Positions 1 to 6,812 of a DNA stretch of 15,457 bases are shown piece by piece. The position numbers were made by a program, and so were the translations under genes. The stretch comes from Opitutaceae bacterium (GTDB lineage Bacteria; Verrucomicrobiota; Verrucomicrobiia; Opitutales; Opitutaceae), in assembly GCA_025352845.1 (NCBI GenBank), contig JANXSC010000011.1:1-15457 (forward strand), read 5' to 3'. Below the pieces are notes generated by a model that searched no databases, had not been told where the DNA came from, and saw nothing but the letters and a program-made list of their open reading frames with translations. The stretch's first letter is position 1. Every line of letters starts with the position of its first letter.

Positions 1-1
1 G

Positions 2-334
2 GTGAACCGCGGCGTTGGCATTCTAGTGTGGTTTGTGCGCCACACGCCGCCGGAAATTTTCCTGGGCAACCCGCGCGTGCACTTCCAGCACTACGCGGAT
101 CGCATGAACGAGCCGCGATGCGAGCAACGCCGCTGGCGGGCCTGGGCCTGCTGGGCGCTGGCGCGCGCCGTGCGCCCCGATCTTCCGGGCGATGCGAAAC
201 ACCGCGTGGTGGAGCCGACGGCGGCGGCGATCGACGCGGCGTTGCGCGCGCACGGTTTGCCGGGTGAAGCTCATTTGTGGCACGCGGTGCTTGACCGCGT
301 GAATGAAAACTCACTTTGCAAAAAACCTGACTGA
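2..334 (+). CDS. Hypothetical protein, C-terminal part (probably 5'-truncated by window edge)
   Basis: The frame is open from the first bases of the window to a TGA at 332-334 and encodes about 110 residues. It could begin at a GTG at position 2, but no upstream sequence is available to judge that, so it is more likely the end of a longer gene. The product is rich in Trp, Arg, His and Ala. It has no signal peptide or membrane segment in the visible part and looks like a soluble cytoplasmic domain, with a conserved-looking stretch (WFVRHTPPEIFLGNPRVHF) near the visible start. I do not recognise the family and assign no function. It is followed by two tRNA genes and is not obviously linked to the phosphorus-related locus further right. 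Its codon use resembles the rest of the window, which supports it being real. Confidence 0.55.
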   Translation: MNRGVGILVWFVRHTPPEIFLGNPRVHFQHYADRMNEPRCEQRRWRAWACWALARAVRPDLPGDAKHRVVEPTAAAIDAALRAHGLPGEAHLWHAVLDRVNENSLCKKPD

Positions 335-449
335 GCGGAAGCGGTTTCAAACCGGCCGGAGTCGGCGCACCTGCACCCTGTCGATTGCGATCCTGCTTGC
401 CCGTTATTTCTTGGGTTCATATCTCACAGCATCGTCGGTTTCGGCGCAC

Positions 450-526
450 GCGGTGGTAGCTCAGCTGGATAGAGCAGCGGTTTTCTAAACCGCCGGTCGG
501 GTGTTCGAGTCACCTCCACCGCGCCA
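450..526 (+). tRNA. tRNA-Arg (anticodon UCU)
   Basis: A full 77-nt cloverleaf can be drawn. The acceptor stem is GCGGTGG (450-456) with CCACCGC (516-522). The D stem is GCTC/GAGC (459-462, 472-475) with a GG-containing loop. The anticodon stem is GCGGT/ACCGC (477-481, 489-493), with loop 482-488 and anticodon TCT at 484-486. The T stem is 499-503 with 511-515 and includes one G-U pair; its loop is TTCGAGT. Discriminator G523 and an encoded CCA (524-526) follow. UCU decodes AGA/AGG arginine codons. Confidence 0.96.
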
Positions 527-694
527 TGCTTCGCCGGCCGCCGCGTCGGTGCCGCCACGGTGCGATTTCACCCGGCGCCGAGGCCGCATTTGGCCGCCGA
601 TTTTACGAATGGAATGAGTGTGTGCGGTGCGCGGGAAAACCACGCTTGACTCGTCTTCCGTCGAACCTACGTTCCGCCTCCTTTCCCATTTTTC

Positions 695-771
695 GGGGTG
701 GTAGCTCAGTTGGTTAGAGCGTCTGCCTGTCACGCAGAAGGTCGCGGGTTCGAGTCCCGTCCATCCCGCCA
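695..771 (+). tRNA. tRNA-Asp (anticodon GUC)
   Basis: A full 77-nt cloverleaf can be drawn. The acceptor stem is GGGGTGG (695-701) with CCATCCC (761-767) and has one G-U pair. The D stem is GCTC/GAGC (704-707, 717-720). The anticodon stem is TCTGC/GCAGA (722-726, 734-738), with anticodon GTC at 729-731. The T arm has a TTCGAGT loop. Discriminator G768 and an encoded CCA (769-771) end the gene. It lies 168 nt after tRNA-Arg on the same strand. No gene is evident in that spacer. Confidence 0.97.
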
Positions 772-866
772 GTTTTCGTTATGGGTCGTTAGCGAACCGC
801 ATTTCGCGGCAACACCTCTGTCCGGTGACGAGGCCAGCCGGCTTGAGGCAAATGCCGCTGCCATCC

Positions 867-920
867 TTAAACGGAAATTAACCCTGGCTTCAGTGGTTTT
901 TAAGGAATGTGGCCTACGAT
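867..920 (+). promoter_or_regulatory. Pho-box-like array and promoter for the 963-5431 operon
   Basis: Four direct repeats start at 867 (TTAAACG), 878 (TTAACCC), 889 (TTCAGTG) and 900 (TTAAGGA), each exactly 11 nt after the last. A -10-like TACGAT (915-920) begins 15 nt after the start of the last repeat. The 11-nt phasing is the known arrangement of PhoB/PhoP binding units. The predicted transcript would start near 927 and leave a leader of about 35 nt before the ATG at 963. PhoB-type regulation is inferred from this geometry and from the downstream genes. Confidence 0.75.
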
Positions 921-962
921 GAGTCCGTCAATTCCCTCAACCCCGATCGCCATTTGCTTCTG

Positions 963-2021
963 ATGAATACCACTGCGTTTCGTGTCCGCTCGCTCAGTGC
1001 GGCCTGCGTCCTGTTACTCGCGGCTGCGCCCGCCTTCGCCCTCAAATACGCCGCGCCCGAGCACAACCTCAAGGCCGACCCCGCGCTGCCCGTCTGGAAA
1101 CCGGGTGAGGTGAAGGTCGAGCCCGAGGAGGAATTCAACCTCGTCGGCGCCGACATCATGGACGAGATCACGCTCGGGTGGGCGAAGCTCATGCGCGAGG
1201 CCTACCCGCGCCTCAGCGTGACGATGGAGGCGCGTGCCTCCGGCAGCGGCGTCCACGCCCTCACCGCCGGCATCGCGCATGCCGCGCCGGTCGGGCGCGA
1301 GGCGCTGCCGGCGGAGCACGAGGCGTTCGTGAAAAAATTCGGCTACGAGCCTTTCGCGATCAAGGTCGCGACGGGTTCGCTCGGCTCGCTCGGTAAGACC
1401 GCGACGAGCGTGATCCTCGTCGCGAAGAGCAATCCGATCCAGGGGCTCACGTTTCAGCAGCTCGACCAAATCTACTCGAAGTCGCACAAGCGCGGCGGCG
1501 GCGACATCACGACGTGGGGCCAGCTCGGCCTCACCGGCGAGTGGGCCGCGCGGCCGATTCATCTCTACGGCCTGCGCCCGCCGAACGGCATCGAGCAGTT
1601 CGTGAAGTGGCAGGTGCTCCAGTGGGGTGAATGGCGTGAGGGCATCCAGAACGTCAAGGGCCAGGGCTTCACGCACGCGTTCACCGTCGCGTCGAACGAC
1701 ATGAAGACCCAGCTCGGCGGCCTCACTTACGCTCTCCTCGCGAACCTCACGCCCGAAGTGCGCGTCGTCCCGCTCGCTGAGAAGGCGGGCCAGTCCTTCG
1801 TGATGCCGACCATCGAGACGGTCTACAACCACACCTACCCGCTCTCGCGCTACGTCTATATTTTCCTCAACCGTCCGCCCGGCACGAAGCTCGAGCCGAA
1901 GACGAAGGAGTTCTTGAAACTCGTCCTCAGCAAGCAGGGCCAGGAGGTCGTGGCCGCCGAGCGCGTGTTCATGCCGCTGCTGCCATCGGTCGTGAAGGAA
2001 GAGCTGGCGAAACTCGAATAA
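963..2021 (+). CDS. PstS-like periplasmic substrate-binding protein (SBP 1)
   Basis: The 352-residue product belongs to the PstS-like class of periplasmic binding proteins, which capture phosphate or a related ligand in the periplasm. The ATG at 963 is chosen because residues 1-26 form a good signal peptide (hydrophobic core, cleavage after AFA). The frame is also open upstream to 909, but that would begin before the predicted -10 element. The mature protein starts with an LPVWKP lead-in (42-47), then the N-lobe. An SGSG loop (93-96) is the closest match to the PstS phosphate loop among the paralogs here, and PVGRE follows at 109-113. The C-lobe has TWGQLGL (184-190), GEW (192-194) and a YPLSRYVYIFLNRPPG strand (292-307). 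The length is ordinary for PstS. It is the first gene after the Pho-box-like array, and the next gene starts one base after its stop. No permease gene is nearby, so its transport partner is unknown. Confidence 0.88.
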   Translation: MNTTAFRVRSLSAACVLLLAAAPAFALKYAAPEHNLKADPALPVWKPGEVKVEPEEEFNLVGADIMDEITLGWAKLMREAYPRLSVTMEARASGSGVHALTAGIAHAAPVGREALPAEHEAFVKKFGYEPFAIKVATGSLGSLGKTATSVILVAKSNPIQGLTFQQLDQIYSKSHKRGGGDITTWGQLGLTGEWAARPIHLYGLRPPNGIEQFVKWQVLQWGEWREGIQNVKGQGFTHAFTVASNDMKTQLGGLTYALLANLTPEVRVVPLAEKAGQSFVMPTIETVYNHTYPLSRYVYIFLNRPPGTKLEPKTKEFLKLVLSKQGQEVVAAERVFMPLLPSVVKEELAKLE

Positions 2022-2022
2022 C

Positions 2023-2988
2023 GTGAATCCGCGAACGGGTGCCGCGTTCTGCCTGTGCGCGGTCGTTTCCTGCGCGGCCTCGGCCGCGGAAATTCGCTGC
2101 GCCTCCGCCGAGAGCATGGACAACCTGATGAATGCATGGACGCGCTCCTTCTCCGCGGAGCACGCCGAGGCGCCCGCGCGCGTGACGCTGCGCGCGAAAT
2201 TTTCCGCCGAAGCCTTCGATGCGCTCCTCGGCGGCGACGTGCGCGTCGCGCCGTTTGCGCGCGAACTGTTTCCCGCCGAGCGCGCGCGCTACGCCGAAAA
2301 ATTCGGCGCCGGCGCCGTGCCGCTGCTCGTGCCCGTCGCCACCGGCAGCCGCGACACCAAGGGCGGCACACACGCCATCGCGATTTTCGTGCATGAAAAG
2401 AATCCGCTCACGCGACTCACGCTTGCGCAACTCCGCGAACTCCTCGCGCGTGACGGGCGCATCACGACGTGGGGCCAGCTCGGCCTCGGCGGCGAGCGGG
2501 CCGCAAAAAAAATCACGCTGCACGGCATGACCGTCCGCCGCGAGACCGGCAATCCGCCCGGTATCGTAAACTTCCTCGAACACCGCGTGCTCGCCGACCG
2601 CCCGTGGTGCGACGATATCACCGCGCACGCCGACAGCGTCGGCGGCCCTCAGGCGCTCGAGCTGATCGTGCGCGCCGTCGCCGCCGACGAGACCGCGCTC
2701 GGCTATAGCGGATTCGCCTACGCGCAGCCCGGCACGAAGACGCTCGCGCTCGCCGAGACGGACGCCGGCCCGTTTTTCGCCGGCGCCGCCTCCGAAGTCA
2801 CGCGCCGCGACTACCCACTCACGCGCACGATCTACCTCTGTGTGGACCGCGCGCCGGACGCGGCGACGAAAGCATTCGTGCGCCATGTGCTTGAGCGCGA
2901 GGCGCAGCGTGCGATCGCCGCCGACGCGCAGAAATTTTTCCCGCTCCCGCCCGCCGCGCTTGCGGCGGCGCGCGCACAGTTGAACTGA
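2023..2988 (+). CDS. PstS-like periplasmic substrate-binding protein (SBP 2), GTG start
   Basis: The 321-residue product is a second, shorter PstS-like protein. The start is a GTG one base after the previous stop, so translation is probably coupled. Residues 1-22 form a secretion signal. It can be read as a normal signal cleaved near ASA-A or, because VVSC (14-17) fits a lipobox, as a lipoprotein signal with Cys17 as anchor; I cannot decide between these. The LPAYxP lead-in seen in most other copies is missing. The glycine/serine binding loop is also lost: AKFSAEAF lies where SBP 1 has SGSG. VAPFARE (75-81) replaces the usual MGRE-like segment. TWGQLGLGGE (149-158), YPLTRTIYL (264-272) and the final helix are retained. 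The degenerate loop suggests a different ligand or weaker phosphate binding (inference). Confidence 0.85.
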   Translation: MNPRTGAAFCLCAVVSCAASAAEIRCASAESMDNLMNAWTRSFSAEHAEAPARVTLRAKFSAEAFDALLGGDVRVAPFARELFPAERARYAEKFGAGAVPLLVPVATGSRDTKGGTHAIAIFVHEKNPLTRLTLAQLRELLARDGRITTWGQLGLGGERAAKKITLHGMTVRRETGNPPGIVNFLEHRVLADRPWCDDITAHADSVGGPQALELIVRAVAADETALGYSGFAYAQPGTKTLALAETDAGPFFAGAASEVTRRDYPLTRTIYLCVDRAPDAATKAFVRHVLEREAQRAIAADAQKFFPLPPAALAAARAQLN

Positions 2989-2997
2989 TCGCTTTCC

Positions 2998-4461
2998 ATG
3001 AAAACCAAACTCATCCATTTCTTCGCCCTCGCGGCGGGCGCGCTCCTCCCCGCCGCCCGCGCCGCCGAGCGCGCGATTCTCATCAGCGTCGACGGTATGC
3101 ACGCCATCGATCTCGCGCTCTACCTGAATAACAACCCCGGCTCCGTTCTCGCGTCGCTCGCGCAGCGCGGCGTCATCTACTCCAACGCCTGCACGCCTCT
3201 CCTTGGGGACTCGACGCCCGGCCTCGTCTCGCTCACCACCGGTGGCACGCCCGCGACCACTGGCCTCATCTACAGCCCGTTCTACGACCGCTCGCTCACG
3301 CCCGCCGGCGCGCCCGCCGGCACGAAGGGCGCGCTCTATACCATCGACGAAAAATGGATTCTCGACATGACGCGCGAGGATTCCGGCGGCGGCATCGACG
3401 AAAAAAAACTCCCGCGCGATCCCGCGCGGGGCGGCGCGCCCGTCTATCCGCACGACCTCATGCGGGTAAACACCATGTTCGAGGTCGTGCGCGCCGCCGG
3501 CGGCCGCACCGCTTGGATCGATCAGCACATCATGTATAACGATCTGCTCAACGGCCCCTCGGGCGCGGGCCTCGACGATAGCCGCGCACTCGAGCGCAAG
3601 GGCACACCGCAGACCTTCGAGGGATTCACGGCGCAGGACACGCGCCGCGTCGCAATCTTGCTCAACCAAATCCGCGGCCTCGACAGCGTCGGCCAGAAAA
3701 AGGTCGGTGTCCCAAAATTATTCGGCATGGGCTTCATCGCCTTCGGCGCGATGCAGAAGTCCGAAGGCTACGCCAACGCCCGCGGCGGCATCGGCGAAAA
3801 AAATCTCAAGGCCGCCCTCGACCTCGTGGATCAGTCGCTCGGCCGCATCGTTGCCGAGTTGAAAAAGGAAAACCTCTACGACTCCACGCTCCTCGTCCTC
3901 AGCTCGAAGCACGGCCAGTCGCCCATCGACGTGAAGCAGCGCCGCCTGATCGACCGCAATGTGATCCGCGACATCGTCAACGGCGTGCAGCCGGACCTGC
4001 TCGTCCACGCCGCGCTCGATTCGATCGGGCTCCTCTATTTGAAGGACGCCACGAAGACCAACGCCGTCGCCGATGCGCTCCGCGCGCGCGCCGCTGACGC
4101 CGGCATCCTCAAGGTTTACCACGGCGAGCAGTTGAAATTGTTTCTCCCCACCGCCGACACCGATCCGCGGATGCCCGACATTTTGATTCAGCCCGTGCTC
4201 GGCGCGTTCTATACGGAGAACATCGACTCCGACGCCAGCAAGGCCCTGCTCGCTGAACACGGCGGCATGTTGGACGAAGACACGAACGTCCCGCTGCTCC
4301 TGTCGTTCGCCGGCGCGCCCGGCACCGTGAGCCGCGCGCCCGTCTTCACCCACCAAGTCGCTCCGACCATCCTCGCCGCCCTCGGCCTCGACCCCGCCGC
4401 GCTGAAAGCCGTGCAGATCGAAGGCACGCCGGTGTTGCCGGGGGTGAAGTGGAAGAAGTAG
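2998..4461 (+). CDS. Secreted phosphodiesterase / alkaline phosphatase superfamily enzyme
   Basis: The 487-residue product matches the type I phosphodiesterase/nucleotide pyrophosphatase branch of the alkaline phosphatase superfamily, two-metal enzymes that cleave phosphate mono- or diesters. The start at 2998 gives a signal peptide (1-22, ending AARA). Visible active-site segments are ISVDG with metal ligand Asp32; LGDSTPGLVSLTTGGTP (69-85), where Ser72 is the best candidate nucleophile and FP-type TFPNH is replaced; WIDQH (173-177) and NGPSG (185-189); SSKHGQSP (302-309); EHGG (420-423); and THQVAPTIL (451-459). KHG instead of the DHG typical of NPP enzymes, and Ser for Thr, place it in a divergent subfamily. 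It sits between PstS-like genes with 9-10-nt gaps, downstream of a Pho-box-like promoter, so a role in freeing phosphate from esters in the periplasm fits well. The exact substrate is unknown. Confidence 0.85.
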   Translation: MKTKLIHFFALAAGALLPAARAAERAILISVDGMHAIDLALYLNNNPGSVLASLAQRGVIYSNACTPLLGDSTPGLVSLTTGGTPATTGLIYSPFYDRSLTPAGAPAGTKGALYTIDEKWILDMTREDSGGGIDEKKLPRDPARGGAPVYPHDLMRVNTMFEVVRAAGGRTAWIDQHIMYNDLLNGPSGAGLDDSRALERKGTPQTFEGFTAQDTRRVAILLNQIRGLDSVGQKKVGVPKLFGMGFIAFGAMQKSEGYANARGGIGEKNLKAALDLVDQSLGRIVAELKKENLYDSTLLVLSSKHGQSPIDVKQRRLIDRNVIRDIVNGVQPDLLVHAALDSIGLLYLKDATKTNAVADALRARAADAGILKVYHGEQLKLFLPTADTDPRMPDILIQPVLGAFYTENIDSDASKALLAEHGGMLDEDTNVPLLLSFAGAPGTVSRAPVFTHQVAPTILAALGLDPAALKAVQIEGTPVLPGVKWKK

Positions 4462-4471
4462 GCCACACCGC

Positions 4472-5431
4472 GTGAACGTTCGTTTCACATCCGTCCCGCT
4501 ATTCTTTTTCGCGGGAGGCATTGTCGCGGTCGGCGCGGCGGTTGATCCCGCGGTGCCGCGTTACGAGCCGCGACCACTCGTGCCACCTCAGCACGCGACT
4601 TATCAGACGGCCGACGGCGCGATCTCCATCGTCGGCTACAACGACATGGCCGAAATGCTCGGCACGCTCACGACGCGCTTCGCCGCGCTGCATCCGGGTT
4701 TCGCGTTCGCCCTCGACCTGAAGGGCACCCGCACCGCATCGCCCGCCCTCGCATCGGGCAAATCGGCGCTCGCGCCGATGGGCGCGGAGTTTTCTCCGCG
4801 CGAACTCGCCGACTTCCGCGCCGTGGCCAACGGCGAGCCGCTCGTGATTCGCATTGCCCATGCCTCGCTCAACCCGCGCGCACTGAGCGGACCGCTCGCG
4901 ATTTTCGTCCACCGCGACAATCCACTGGCCTCGCTCACAATGACGGACCTGGCCGCAATCTTTACGGGAGCCGACACCGCGCTCGGTCTGCGGCCGTGCG
5001 GCGTCAGCGCGGAGGCCGCGCTCGGCCTTTTCTTTCGTGAGCGCGCGCTCGCCGGTCGTTCCTTGGCCGCCGACTTCGTCGGATTTCCGCAATCGGCGGA
5101 TGTCGTGAAGCGGGTCGGGGAGGACGTTCGCGCGATCGGTTTCGCCGCCGCGATGCGCGCGACGCCCGACGTGAGAATCCTCGCTCTCGCGCCCAATGCT
5201 TCCTCTCCGGCCATCGCCCTCACCGATGAAAATCTGATCACGGGCCGCTACCCGCTCGACCGCCACCTCCTCATCTGTGCGCGCCGGCCGCTTGAGCCGT
5301 GGGTGCGCGAATTTCTCCGCTTCGTCCTGGCGCGCGACGGACAGCAACTGATCGCCTCCGGCACACTCGGCTATCTGCCGCTCTCCGCGCGTGACGCGGC
5401 AATCGAGCGAGCGAAGCTTGCTCCGGAGTAG
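4472..5431 (+). CDS. Divergent PstS-like periplasmic substrate-binding protein (SBP 3), GTG start
   Basis: The 319-residue product starts at a GTG 10 nt after the phosphodiesterase stop. Residues 1-23 are a signal peptide (FFFAGGIVAVGAA). VPRYEP (28-33) matches the LPAYxP lead-in. The fold is recognisable from APMGAEFSPRELADF (101-115), LAIFVHRDNPLASLT (142-156), YPLDRHLLI (260-268) and FLRFVLARDGQQLI (281-294). It is the only clear paralog here that has lost the TWGQLGL-x-GEW signature; FTGADTALGLRPCGVSAEAA (164-183) occupies that place, and a Cys is present there. The binding loop is degenerate (LKGTRTAS, 83-90). The loss of both suggests a changed ligand or a non-binding role (inference). 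Its stop codon lies inside the left arm of a palindromic repeat. It is the last gene of the operon. Confidence 0.82.
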   Translation: MNVRFTSVPLFFFAGGIVAVGAAVDPAVPRYEPRPLVPPQHATYQTADGAISIVGYNDMAEMLGTLTTRFAALHPGFAFALDLKGTRTASPALASGKSALAPMGAEFSPRELADFRAVANGEPLVIRIAHASLNPRALSGPLAIFVHRDNPLASLTMTDLAAIFTGADTALGLRPCGVSAEAALGLFFRERALAGRSLAADFVGFPQSADVVKRVGEDVRAIGFAAAMRATPDVRILALAPNASSPAIALTDENLITGRYPLDRHLLICARRPLEPWVREFLRFVLARDGQQLIASGTLGYLPLSARDAAIERAKLAPE

Positions 5432-5498
5432 CGCGGTGCTTCAGCCCGCGCTTGGCTCACGCGGGACATTCGAAGTGCGGGCTGAGGCACCGCGCTAC
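5428..5498. repeat. Long palindromic repeat, GTAGCGCGGT-ended; possible bidirectional terminator
   Basis: Two 22-nt arms (5428-5449 and 5477-5498) are inverted copies with a single difference that still allows a G-U pair. The ends are GTAGCGCGGTGC and GCACCGCGCTAC. The 27-nt centre holds a second possible hairpin (CCCGCG at 5445-5450 with CGCGGG at 5460-5465). It overlaps the stop of the upstream + strand gene and ends 8 nt before the stop of the convergent - strand gene, so it could terminate both transcripts. The ends match those of the repeat at 11445-11505, which suggests a dispersed REP-like family. Confidence 0.8.
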
Positions 5499-5505
5499 TT
5501 CTTGC

Positions 5506-6600
5506 TCACTCCACCGCCCCCCGGCTCGACCCCGCCTGCGTCGCGCGCAGCGGCAGAAACACCGCCTGATCCAAAATGATTTTCTGGCCGTCGCGGCTCA
5601 GGATGAAACGGATGAACTCCGCGAGTGCGGGCGACAGCGGTTGGCCGGGCGCTTTGTTCACGTTCACAAACACGAGCCGGCTCAGCGGATATTCCGCGCT
5701 CGCGACCTCCTCGTAGCCGGGCGCGACTGGCGTGCCGCCGTCCGTCGCGGCAAGGCGCAGGAGCCTCACGCCATCGCCCACGTAGGCGAGCCCGGCGTAG
5801 CCGATCGCGAGGCGGTCTTTGGCGACGGCGGGCGAAATCGGAAACACCGTGTCCGCAAAACTGATGTCGTCGCGCCACTCGCCGCGTTTCGCGCCGACGC
5901 TCAGCACGCGCTGGCGCACGAATTCCTCGAAACCATTCCACGGCTTCACGCCCCAGACGTGGATCGGCTGGTCCGCCCATTCGTCGGTGAGGCCCAGCTG
6001 GCCCCATTTCGTGATGGCCGCGCCGCCACGGTGATGCGTGGTCGAGAGGAGCGCGTCGAGTTGCGCGAAGGTAATTTGCTCAAGCGGATTGTCGCGGTGC
6101 ACGAAAAATCCGAGCGCATCGAGAAAGCCGAAATGGCGATACGTGCCGCCGGAGATCGGGATGCTCGTGGGCTCGTAGCTGAAGTTTTTCCGGAATTCCG
6201 CGATGTCGTTTGGCCGCAGCTCGCGCGATACCATCACGAAATCGAGCCCGCCCTTGGCCAGCTCCACCGCGCCGAGGCTGCCCGCGTAGGGCGGCGGCAG
6301 ATCGAAGGTGACCCTCGGGTGGTGTTTCTGAAACGCCGCGATCCAGGTCTTCGTGAGCGCGACGAGCACATCGGACGAGGCACCCTTGAAGTGGCCGCTC
6401 AACTCGACGTCGCGGCGCGGCACGTAGGCTGGCAGCGCGGGATCGAGCGTGGGCTGGAGCAGCTCGGGCACCGGCAGCGTGCGGCCCTGCTCGCGCCATT
6501 TCGCGGCTTCGGCCGGTGAGGCGGGCATGGGGATGGGACGGGCGGCAAACACCGTCGTCGCGAGTGTGAATGTGAGGCCGAGGGAGAGGAGTCGAATCAT
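5506..6600 (-). CDS. PstS-like periplasmic substrate-binding protein (SBP 4)
   Basis: The 364-residue product is read on the minus strand from ATG at 6598-6600 to TGA at 5506-5508. Residues 1-19 form a signal peptide (cleavage near VFA-A). A longer linker follows, ending in DPALPAYVP (53-61), the shared lead-in. PPPYAGSLGAVELAKGGLDFVMVSRE carries a partial glycine/serine loop (AGS, 106-108) and an MVSRE segment (123-127). LGFFVHRDNPLEQIT (163-177), KWGQLGLTDEW (198-208) and YPLSRLVFVNVNKAPG (304-319) are typical of the family. TW is replaced by KW. It is convergent with the operon ending at 5431 and divergent from the TonB receptor gene, with its own Pho-box-like array at 6626-6668. It appears to be transcribed alone. 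It could respond to a different ligand from SBP 1-3, but nothing in the sequence decides which. Confidence 0.88.
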   Translation of the reverse strand: MIRLLSLGLTFTLATTVFAARPIPMPASPAEAAKWREQGRTLPVPELLQPTLDPALPAYVPRRDVELSGHFKGASSDVLVALTKTWIAAFQKHHPRVTFDLPPPYAGSLGAVELAKGGLDFVMVSRELRPNDIAEFRKNFSYEPTSIPISGGTYRHFGFLDALGFFVHRDNPLEQITFAQLDALLSTTHHRGGAAITKWGQLGLTDEWADQPIHVWGVKPWNGFEEFVRQRVLSVGAKRGEWRDDISFADTVFPISPAVAKDRLAIGYAGLAYVGDGVRLLRLAATDGGTPVAPGYEEVASAEYPLSRLVFVNVNKAPGQPLSPALAEFIRFILSRDGQKIILDQAVFLPLRATQAGSSRGAVE

Positions 6601-6625
6601 GGATCGGAGGGGCGGGTGGACGGGA

Positions 6626-6668
6626 AGCGTGCGGATACGGGCTGAATCGCAGCTGAATCGCGCCTCAA
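6626..6668 (-). promoter_or_regulatory. Pho-box-like array and promoter for the minus-strand SBP 4 gene
   Basis: On the minus strand, units begin at 6668 (TTGAG), 6657 (TTCAG) and 6646 (TTCAG), spaced exactly 11 nt apart. On the plus strand the last two appear as CTGAA at 6642 and 6653. A weak -10-like CACGCT (6631 down to 6626) begins 15 nt after the last unit and leaves a short leader before the ATG at 6600. A fourth, degenerate unit (CTGAA) may lie at 6679. The activator identity is inferred. Confidence 0.65.
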
Positions 6669-6714
6669 TTGTTATTCAGGTGTCATGTCGCGCGCAATAA
6701 CCGCAGTGTTTGTC

Positions 6715-6767
6715 TTAAGCAAAATTTAGGCGACATTAAGCCGCCATTAACCCGTCAGGCCCACGTT
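6715..6767 (+). promoter_or_regulatory. Pho-box-like array and promoter for the TonB receptor gene
   Basis: Units begin at 6715 (TTAAGCA), 6725/6726 (TTTAGG), 6736 (TTAAGCC) and 6747 (TTAACCC), with 10-11-nt spacing. CACGTT (6762-6767) begins 15 nt after the last unit as a weak -10; TTTAGG or TAGGTT a few bases later is an alternative. The array lies about 47 nt from the divergent minus-strand array, so the 6601-6812 interval serves two divergent promoters. Confidence 0.7.
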
Positions 6768-6812
6768 TAGGTTGCTCAAGTCTGCCCCTTGAGTGCTGTC
6801 ACCGCGAACCCC

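Noticed and set aside
450..771. tRNA genes as an attachment site for a genomic island
   Set aside because: I saw no direct repeat of either tRNA 3' end in the window and no integrase gene.
909..962. Upstream extension of SBP 1 to 909
   Set aside because: The extension would begin before the predicted -10 at 915-920, and the ATG at 963 gives a clean signal peptide.
1014..3669. Long open frames on the minus strand opposite the first operon (1014-2123 and 1969-3669)
   Set aside because: They are Arg/Glu/Gly/Ala-rich shadows of high-GC genes on the other strand. They show no recognisable domains, and the plus-strand frames carry signal peptides and family motifs.
6789..6812. TTG at 6789 as start of the TonB receptor
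   Set aside because: The ATG at 6813 places the basic N-region and hydrophobic core of the signal peptide at the usual distance from the start.
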